Shown: positions 58,792-64,000 of the stretch, one piece after another
Layout: every line of letters starts with the position of its first letter
How positions within the stretch are numbered: the stretch's first letter is position 1
Source of the DNA: UBA9214 sp963824045
Lineage (GTDB): Bacteria > Pseudomonadota > Gammaproteobacteria > UBA9214
Direction: 5' to 3'
Length of the DNA stretch: 64,000 nucleotides
NCBI GenBank assembly: GCA_963824045.1
Contig: CAWGNW010000017.1
Span: forward strand, 248,001-312,000
Position numbers and translations under genes: made by a program
The notes under the pieces: model-generated
Told to the model about the DNA's origin: nothing
The model's input: the letters and a program-made list of their open reading frames with translations, nothing else
The model's database searches: none

Positions 58792-59477
58792 CCTATGCTC
58801 ACCAACCGTTGTGCAGTGCACCGCTACAATCAGTGTAGCCGCAATTTACGGTTCCATGGCACCTGATTGCAGCGCCATCATCAGGATTGCAGAAGTCGCT
58901 TTCTGACTAAAGCGACTGAATATCCTCGATTTCAGGCGTATCGATGTCGTCTTGGACTAAATCTGCCATGCAAAACCTTACAGGAAGGTAGTGTTTAGGC
59001 CGGTAAACGAAGCCCGCCAGTTACGCGTGGAAGACGCTTTGGCTGCGATTGAGAAATCCACGGGAATTCAGGGCACGGCAGGAAGTCCAGGGGAGTAATC
59101 AGTATGGCCCAAGCATACTGTAATATGACGTTCAGGCGCTGGATACCGGTCGGCAACAGTCAACCAGACAGGGAAGGTCAGCATTTTTGTTTTAATGTCT
59201 AAATGGCAAGGGAAAGCCGGACGTTTACATATTAACTGGAAAACGGTAGACGTCGCATGTCCGGCCGAATTCACACAAGGGTCCCCTGTATTTATTCATC
59301 TGCGTGAATGAATATCGTGTCTGCCAGATGAAACGCTTTCCCATGTATCGAGACACACAATACAGGGTGAGAAAGCGCCGGTCGAGCGCGGCAGCTGCTG
59401 CAGGTAGCCGGTACCCTCAGGCAGTACGGTGCCGGCTGTGTTCATACAGCCCTGCCCGTTTTTATGCAGGCAGCCGG
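58792..59477. other. Gene-free region between the cyclase and the dsrE-like remnant
   Basis: These 686 bases contain no gene I can support. A perfect hairpin AGTCGCTTT-CTGACT-AAAGCGACT lies at 58894-58917, without a T run. A 20-codon minus-strand frame at 58907-58969 has a weak AAGG upstream and an acidic product, but nothing else supports it. Confidence 0.45.
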
Positions 59478-59816
59478 CTAAAGGGTGATCACCTGGTCCG
59501 GCAGGTTGCCTGCCAGGGCAGCATACAGGTTGGGGAAACAGCCAATGACGGCGCCGTCCACCAGTTTGGCGTCGATCTCGCGTTCATAACAGCACTGGTC
59601 GCAACCCATCAGCAGGGTATTCTGCTAGGCCGCGACCTTCGCGAGACGCTCACCCAGCGGATCACCCTTCACCAGCACGTAGTTGTTGTCCTCGAAAAAG
59701 AACATTCCGACCACCTGTACGCCGTGACGGTCCTCCTCGATTTGCGGCAGGATCATCTTGCCCAGCTAGCAGGAAACCGTGTGCCCCTGGCTGGAAAATA
59801 TATACGCGACTTTCAT
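59478..59816 (-). pseudogene. DsrE-like (SaoD-type) protein with two in-frame TAG codons
   Basis: The minus-strand frame from ATG 59816 reads MKVAYIFSSQGHTVSC, TAG, LGKMILPQIEEDRHGVQVVG, MFFFEDNNYVLVKGDPLGER, LAKVAA, TAG, QNTLLMGCDQCC and on to LAGNLPDQVITL before a final TAG. The whole 112-codon length aligns in one phase with DsrE-related proteins of the SaoD type, which I recall as about 115 residues with GKMILPQ, GMFFF, LLM-x-CDQC and PDQVITL. Only the two TAGs interrupt it. Point-mutated pseudogene is the simplest view; amber readthrough is a remote alternative. It would act in sulfur or selenium relay if functional. Confidence 0.7.
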
Positions 59817-59941
59817 TGGACGTCCTTTGTTGAGTTTCAATTATTTGAGGAAGCGGCCATCATACAGAAATACAGTACCCGTATATCAGGCACATACCCC
59901 GGACACCTGCCTGGGCCACGGCCGGCCTTCACAGGCATACA

Positions 59942-60518
59942 TCAGCGCTCCGGTTCCCGGTGGCGGTAGCAGCCGGTTTCATGGTCGTTCACCATACCGA
60001 CGGCCTGCATGAACTCCTAGCAGATGGCCGGACCCACGAAACGGCAGCCATACTGCTTGAGCGCCTTGCCCGGCGCCCGGGATTCGCCTGTCCCGGCAGG
60101 GATATCCCGCCAGTTTTCCCCCGCGGTTCAGCAGGGTCCGGTCATCAACAAAACGCCGGCCAACACCGGCAAGGGGACCCTGTTCCGGTCTTATGTCGGG
60201 CACTGCCCTGGCGGTGTCGATCGAGGCCCAACCCTCAGGCGGTTGCGCACGATACCGGGGTTCGCCAGCAGCTGTGCCTGTTCGCACTCGCCAAAACGCA
60301 CCACGCGTGCCGGGCCAATACCGTCGCAGGCGCTGCGACAGGCGGCATGCTTGTTCAGGATCGTTCCCCGGCCGAGACCCGTCTGTGCGCCCTCCAGGGG
60401 GAGCATTTCGAACAGGTGGCGTCGTCATGCGACGGCACACCCCATCGCTGTCGTGGTAGGCCGTCTCCAGTGGCGATGCCTGCGCCCAGCCGCAGCGCGG
60501 CACGTCCGGCTGTTTCAT
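59942..60518 (-). pseudogene. tag: DNA-3-methyladenine glycosylase I remnant
   Basis: Tag excises 3-methyladenine from DNA. Family blocks are found in sequence but in different frames: CGWAQASPLETAYHDS, WGVPSHDDA, MLPLEGAQTGLGRGTILNK, LLANPGIVRNRL, and near the end KQYGCRFVGPAIC, TAG, EFMQAVGMVNDHETGCYRH. At least three frameshifts and one in-frame TAG (where relatives have tyrosine) are present. Conserved aromatic residues are replaced by cysteine or arginine, so decay and not only sequencing error is likely. The ATG overlaps the stop of the SpoIIAA-like gene by four bases, a relic of an operon. Confidence 0.75.
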
Positions 60519-60892
60519 GGGCCGTCGCACTCCCCCGACAGCCAGTCCAGGGCTGCATCCCGGTCAGCATGGCGGAAATGCCGCACCTCGGCCGCCACGA
60601 AGTGACTGGCAATCCGCGGCAGCATCATCAGGACCGCGCTGTCGGTGACAAAGGCCACCCGGCAAATTGCCTGGTGATGGTTGCTGATGAAGCGAATGTG
60701 CGAGACCAGCGCCTGGAAATCATCCCATCCCGGAAAGGAATTCGAATAGATCATCAGCCCGTTCAGCTCGCCCGCACGCTCGATGAAAGGGTCCACGGCC
60801 TGCACCAGTCGCTCGAAATCCGCCGCTTCCAGCGCCGCCTGCGGCTCGACGATCAACACCTTTCTGTCAGGCAGCAATTCGTAATCCAGCAT
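60515..60892 (-). CDS. SpoIIAA-like (STAS-fold) protein
   Basis: The 125-residue protein begins MLDYELLPDRKVLIVEPQAAL from ATG 60892, which follows GGAGGAGAC, a strong ribosome binding site. It has DFERLVQAVDPFIERAGELNGLMI, GWDDFQALVSHIRFI, and VAFVTDSAVLMMLPRIASHF, the pattern of the SpoIIAA-like / STAS-like family (DUF3478), which is small, cytosolic and of unknown role. The upstream extension of the frame to 61009 is not needed. It leads into the tag remnant with a four-base overlap and is divergent from the MerB-like gene. Confidence 0.85.
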   Translation of the reverse strand: MLDYELLPDRKVLIVEPQAALEAADFERLVQAVDPFIERAGELNGLMIYSNSFPGWDDFQALVSHIRFISNHHQAICRVAFVTDSAVLMMLPRIASHFVAAEVRHFRHADRDAALDWLSGECDGP

Positions 60893-61019
60893 AAATGTCT
60901 CCTCCGGTGACGCGCGCGGTTGCCAGTCTCGCACCAGCGCTCCCCCGTGTTCCAGATAGCACAACCATTCAGCAATTGCAGGGCCCGGCATCACCGGCCG
61001 GGCATGCATTCCTGCGCCC

Positions 61020-61038
61020 GGTAACTATAATAGTTACC
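61020..61038. promoter_or_regulatory. Perfect 19-bp palindrome over a TATAAT box
   Basis: GGTAACTATAATAGTTACC is a perfect palindrome with nine-base arms around one A. It contains TATAAT and lies in the divergent region between the SpoIIAA-like gene (start 60892) and the MerB-like gene (start 61083), 45 bases before the latter. It looks like a repressor operator covering the -10 of the MerB-like gene. No candidate regulator gene is adjacent. Confidence 0.7.
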
Positions 61039-61082
61039 GCTGCCCGGCAACCGGCCGGACACCATGTTCCAAAGGAGCCACC

Positions 61083-61739
61083 GTGGTCCTCGCCGCCGCA
61101 CTCGACAAACTGAACAGCCTGCTGCCGCTAAAGGCAAGGCAGTCGCAACTGGAACCACAACTCCGGAACCTGCACATCACCATCCTCAGGCATTTCGCCA
61201 CTGCAGGACAACCACTGTCGCGTGACCAGGTTGCACAGCAGCTGGGTGACGACGCCGTGGATGCAGCACTGGCACGCCTCGCGGGCGATGACCTGATCGT
61301 GCTGGACCCGGATCGCCGGCACATTGCGGGCGCCTATCCCTTCACCGCCGAGGAGCGCGTGCACGCGGTGCTCACCAACGGCCGGACGGTACATGCCATG
61401 TGTGCGCTGGATGCACTGGCGATCGCACCCCTGTTCGAGACCGCCACGCGCATCGACTCCCGCTGCCACGTCACGGACACACCTGTCGAGATACACATGC
61501 AGGGCGCGGAACTGCTGTCAGCGCAACCGGGCGACGTCAGGGTCGGCATTCACTGGCAGGGCACCTCGAGCTGCGCAGCCCGGAGCCTGTGCCTGGAAAT
61601 AGTGTTTCTCGCCGACGCCGGGACCGCGCAGCGCTGGCAACAGCAGGACAGTGGCAATACCGACCTGTTTGAATTGCCGGACGCCGTGCGCTTTGCGACC
61701 GCCTACTTCCGGCCGCTGCTCGCGGACACCGCTGCCTGA
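61083..61739 (+). CDS. Alkylmercury lyase (MerB) family protein
   Basis: MerB cleaves carbon-mercury bonds. The 218-residue protein starts at GTG 61083, six bases after AAAGGAG. It has an N-terminal winged-helix-like part (LHITILRHFATAGQPLSRDQV, AQQLGDDAVDAALARL), then a MerB-type domain with HAMCALDALAIAPLF, RCHVTDTPVEIHM, and SLCLEIVFLADAG. Cys107, Asp110 and Cys170 have the same spacing (3 and 63) as the catalytic Cys96, Asp99 and Cys159 of plasmid MerB. No merA, merR or merT is near, so the substrate may not be organomercury. The long N-terminal region is as in other chromosomal homologues. Confidence 0.8.
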   Translation: MVLAAALDKLNSLLPLKARQSQLEPQLRNLHITILRHFATAGQPLSRDQVAQQLGDDAVDAALARLAGDDLIVLDPDRRHIAGAYPFTAEERVHAVLTNGRTVHAMCALDALAIAPLFETATRIDSRCHVTDTPVEIHMQGAELLSAQPGDVRVGIHWQGTSSCAARSLCLEIVFLADAGTAQRWQQQDSGNTDLFELPDAVRFATAYFRPLLADTAA

Positions 61740-61876
61740 TAGCAGCATCGCGCTCAGTACCCAGGTACGGGCATAAAGAGCCCGCTCCTGCACTCGCTGG
61801 ATGCACCGGCAGGAGCCTCCCGGCGGGCACGAGCGCCGGCCTGCGACGTGATTGCCTGTACGGTGGCACCCGCGCG

Positions 61877-62257
61877 TCACGGCTTCTTTTTCAGCAGCGC
61901 TTCCAGTCCCGCCAGTCCCTTGTGCGTTACCTGAGGGCCGCTGTTGCCGACGTCGGCGGGGCCCGCGGTGGCTTCCCCGTCGAGGTAGCGGGCATGCTCA
62001 TTGTCATGGCAGTACAGGCACAACAGCTCCCAGTTGCTGCCGTCCGGCGGGTTGTTGTCGTGGTTATGGTCGCGGTGGTGCACGGTCAGTTCCTGCAGGT
62101 TGGCGCGCGTGAACTCGCGCGAGCAGCGCCCGCACACCCAGGGATACAGTTTCAGCGCCTGCTCGCGATAGCCCTGCTCGCGCTCGGCCTGGCTGCGCCT
62201 GGCCGCGGCAACCACCGCATCGAGTTTGTTACTCCCCGTGGTTTTTTTCGCTGTCAT
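61877..62257 (-). CDS. yajD: YajD-type HNH nuclease
   Basis: The 126-residue protein begins MTAKKTTGSNKLDAVVAAAR and has the HNH pattern with zinc cysteines: YPWVCGRCSREFTRANLQEL, TVHHRDHNHDNNPPDGSNWE, LLCLYCHDNEHAR. YajD family members are small HNH proteins of unknown biological role. The C-terminal tail (GLAGLEALLKKKP) is typical of the group. The second ATG at 62257 has better spacing from GGGAG than the first at 62260. A gap of 44 bases separates it from the NUDIX gene upstream. Confidence 0.88.
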   Translation of the reverse strand: MTAKKTTGSNKLDAVVAAARRSQAEREQGYREQALKLYPWVCGRCSREFTRANLQELTVHHRDHNHDNNPPDGSNWELLCLYCHDNEHARYLDGEATAGPADVGNSGPQVTHKGLAGLEALLKKKP

Positions 62258-62301
62258 CATTCACTCCCGTATTGCCGCCAGTATAACCGGCCCGGCAAGC
62301 T

Positions 62302-62907
62302 TCAGTCAGGTGCCCGGCCGCCTTCCCGTGCCAGCCTGATCGCATTGATCACCTCCGGGACAGCCTCCAGTTGACGCACCCGTTTCCAGATCCGTTCCGG
62401 CTGCCTGGCAAGGATCTCCAGCAGTTCGTCCGCGGGTACCCAGAGCAGTTCCCGGCGCTTTTTGAAGCGTCGGCCGTCATCGGCCGCCCAGGCGGCATTC
62501 ATCCCGGCAACATCCCGGTGGGCAACCTCGACGAAGAAAGTGCGCCAGTCCTTCGCCGGCTTGCCGGGCTGCGCGAGCCTGCGGCACCACCAGTCCGCAT
62601 GTGCTTCCCGGGTCCGCGCGAGCAGCGCCTGCATCTCCTGCAGCTGCCGCCGGTACTCGCTGCCGGCAAGGGTAGCCTGGCGTATGTCCGGCGCAAGAAA
62701 CAGCGCCTCGGTTTCCTCGACGAACTCGCGCGCCGCGGTCTGGAAGGCGGTTTCACCCGCCTGCACGCCGCCGCCGAAATCCACCAGCAGGCCGGCCCGC
62801 CGGCCGCTGAAGGTCTTGTGAAACAGGAACCGGACACGGCCCGCGTGCAGCGCGAAGGGCAGAACGCCCGCCCCGGCCCTTGCCGGCTTGTTGCCATTAC
62901 TGCTCAT
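62302..62907 (-). CDS. NUDIX hydrolase
   Basis: The 201-residue protein has the Nudix box GGGVQAGETAFQTAAREFVEET (positions about 42-63, with the R-E-x-x-E-E core), which binds the metal and the diphosphate. Before it is a beta-strand AGAGVLPFALHAGRVRFLFHK. After it come an alanine/arginine-rich insertion and RRELLWVPADELLEILA. The substrate cannot be inferred. The start at ATG 62907 (MSSNGNKPARAGAGVLPF) gives a normal domain start; the frame is open upstream to 63033 but without family sequence. No clear ribosome binding site is seen. Confidence 0.88.
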   Translation of the reverse strand: MSSNGNKPARAGAGVLPFALHAGRVRFLFHKTFSGRRAGLLVDFGGGVQAGETAFQTAAREFVEETEALFLAPDIRQATLAGSEYRRQLQEMQALLARTREAHADWWCRRLAQPGKPAKDWRTFFVEVAHRDVAGMNAAWAADDGRRFKKRRELLWVPADELLEILARQPERIWKRVRQLEAVPEVINAIRLAREGGRAPD

Positions 62908-63073
62908 GACACGCAGCGGGCGCGCGGCAACGGCCGCTGCCCCGGCAGGATAGCGCCTGGCAGCATCAGGATCCGGTGTGTCGACTGCATGCCCGGCGCT
63001 GCCAGCATTTATTGCAGGGGTCTGCCATCGCATTCATGCGGCTGCCACTAACATTCCCGATGACGGGTTCCTT

Positions 63074-63448
63074 TCAGGTGTTCCCGTGGGTGATGAGCGT
63101 AGCCACGGTTTCCTTCAACAGGTCGAACTCCCCCAGGGTGAGATCGTTCAGCTGCTCCAGGTTGTACTCGATGGTGTCGACGATGCGTTTCGCCGGGCAC
63201 TGCATCGGACGCATGAAATAGTTGGTAATGGTGGCCACGCTGGCGCCGAAGAACAGTGCGGAACCCGGCACGATCCGGATGCCGCCGATCAGCCTGGCGA
63301 TGCCGGGCTGCGGCGTTCGGCGATGCCTGCCGGGGAAAACGCCGCAAATCCCCGGTACAGGGCATCGCCAAAGTTCGTGATAGTAGCGCCCGCCCCCGGG
63401 GATGTCGCTGCAGCGCCCGCCACACGGCATCAACACAAGGTAAATCAT
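63074..63448 (-). CDS. Hypothetical protein coupled to the GGCT gene
   Basis: A 124-residue frame begins MIYLVLMPCGGRCSDIPGGG and ends QCPAKRIVDTIEYNLEQLND, LTLGEFDLLKETVATLITHGNT. The second half reads like a genuine helical protein; the first half is rich in glycine, proline and arginine and may be out of phase. I do not recognise a family. Its ATG overlaps the stop of the upstream gamma-glutamylcyclotransferase gene by four bases, which supports it as a gene. A single base error in the first third is likely. Confidence 0.5.
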   Translation of the reverse strand: MIYLVLMPCGGRCSDIPGGGRYYHELWRCPVPGICGVFPGRHRRTPQPGIARLIGGIRIVPGSALFFGASVATITNYFMRPMQCPAKRIVDTIEYNLEQLNDLTLGEFDLLKETVATLITHGNT

Positions 63449-63882
63449 GGCTCATCGGGCGACGTCACAATGGCGGTGTAGCCCGCATAGGCGCTTTCGA
63501 ACTTCGCCTTGCCGTGGCGCAGGAAATCCTCCAGCTTCCATATCCGCTCCTCCAGGCGACCGGCCAGCCCGGGACGGACAAGGTAGGTCTGGACACGGTG
63601 GATCGTTGCATCGGCCAGTTCGACGTCGACACTGGCCCGCACGTACATGTCGCCCTCGAAGCGATCCAGCCGCAACCAGGCGCCCGCGGGAACAGCGTGG
63701 TAGACGATACCCTCGACACTGGCACCCGGACGCGGCACCAGGCCCGGGTAGTGTTCACCCCGCACGCACAGGCGGCAGTGATCGCGCAACAGACCGGCAC
63801 TGCCCGCCAGATTCGGGCAGCCACTCACCGCGCGCATGATATCGGCACACATCAGGGTGCCGTAGGCAAACAGGTCCCGCAT
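63445..63882 (-). CDS. Gamma-glutamylcyclotransferase-like (AIG2/GGCT) protein
   Basis: The 145-residue protein begins MRDLFAYGTLMCADIMRAV, the family YGTLM motif that binds the substrate carboxylate, and has GSAGLLRDHCRLCVRGEHYPGLVPR, VEGIVYHAVPAGAWLRLDRFEGDMYVR with the catalytic glutamate in DRFEGD, and a C-terminal helix. GGCT-fold enzymes act on gamma-glutamyl or related peptides; the exact substrate is unknown. The frame opens at a GTG at 63897; ATG 63882 is preferred. The stop is coupled to the next gene. Confidence 0.85.
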   Translation of the reverse strand: MRDLFAYGTLMCADIMRAVSGCPNLAGSAGLLRDHCRLCVRGEHYPGLVPRPGASVEGIVYHAVPAGAWLRLDRFEGDMYVRASVDVELADATIHRVQTYLVRPGLAGRLEERIWKLEDFLRHGKAKFESAYAGYTAIVTSPDEP

Positions 63883-63960
63883 CACATCAACCGGCACGTT
63901 GCAACTTCGAGGCTGGAGTATGGCATGAAACTGTCACGGCAATGAACTGCGGCGGCGGTA

Positions 63961-64000
63961 TCAGCGCAGGCGAAAGAATACATACGGCATGACGGTGATC
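63961..64000 (-). CDS. C-terminal end of an outer-membrane-like protein (5' end outside window)
   Basis: The minus strand from the window edge reads ITVMPYVFFRLR and then a TGA at 63961. A terminal aromatic-x-aromatic strand ending in a charged or polar residue is typical of outer-membrane beta-barrels, but only 12 residues are visible, so this is a weak call. Confidence 0.3.
   Translation of the reverse strand, partial: ITVMPYVFFRLR

Noticed and set aside
58907..58969. A 20-codon minus-strand ORF with a weak ribosome binding site
   Set aside because: Too short to judge, and no conservation evidence is available; its end overlaps a chance-like hairpin.
61745..61850. A possible degraded REP element after the MerB-like gene
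   Set aside because: GAGCCCGCTCCTGC and CGGCAGGAGCC are only partly symmetric; too weak to call.

Overview
The window looks like a chromosomal segment of a GC-rich gammaproteobacterium. It has a bioBFHCD cluster, gmk-rpoZ-spoT-ridA-recG, ponA divergent from pilMNOPQ-aroK-aroB, gltBD-hemE and priA-argS-SPOR, orders familiar from Pseudomonas and related orders. Almost all of it is housekeeping core. There is no phage, CRISPR array, insertion sequence with a transposase, rRNA or recognisable tRNA. The species cannot be named from the sequence alone; a split PntA and a DsrE-type remnant would fit a Chromatiales-like lineage, but that is inference.

Layout. 0-5.1 kb (minus): a truncated DUF2244 membrane protein and the biotin operon read bioB-bioF-bioH-bioC-bioD. 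5.2-9.7 kb: comF (plus) converging on ubiC-ubiA (ubiquinone) and recG (minus). 9.9-15.1 kb (minus): ridA, spoT, rpoZ, gmk, yicC and a small exported protein with a strong terminator. 15.4-24.6 kb (plus): rph-rdgB-hemW, a CPXCG protein, a Rof-like Rho antiterminator, a Ycf46-like AAA ATPase, DUF3135, rpmE, a secreted nuclease, an M48 lipoprotein protease and mdh. 24.6-27.0 kb (minus): PBP1A. 27.2-41.6 kb (plus): the type IV pilus alignment and secretin operon, shikimate genes, dgt, a WGR protein and glutamate synthase. A large near-palindromic repeat (41.7-42.3 kb) precedes hemE. 45-48.5 kb (minus): HNH, 5'-3' exonuclease, fructosamine-kinase-like and purU. 48.7-51.5 kb: transhydrogenase pntA1-A2-B. 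52.2-57 kb: priA-argS-SPOR, preceded by an AT-rich block with four DnaA-box-like sites. 57-60.5 kb is a decayed zone: a histidine-kinase remnant, an orphan 3' gene end with a terminator, a REP-like element, and dsrE-like and tag pseudogenes around an intact class III cyclase. 60.5-64 kb holds a SpoIIAA-like protein divergent from an alkylmercury-lyase-like protein, then YajD, NUDIX, an unknown protein and a GGCT.

A notable technical feature is that about a dozen otherwise well conserved genes (bioC, bioH, comF, ubiA, recG, pilN, pilO, gltB, gltD, pntA1, pntB) are broken by single-base frameshifts, mostly one inserted base often next to a G/C run. These are best read as sequencing insertion errors. 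The 57-60.5 kb remnants differ: they also carry substitutions at conserved residues and in-frame TAG codons, so they look genuinely decayed.

The most interesting non-routine signals are the origin-like block upstream of priA, the long palindromic element between gltD and hemE, hairpins that wrap the start regions of aroK and the nuclease gene, a perfect operator-like palindrome over a -10 box between the SpoIIAA-like and MerB-like genes, and the amber codons in the 59-60 kb remnants.
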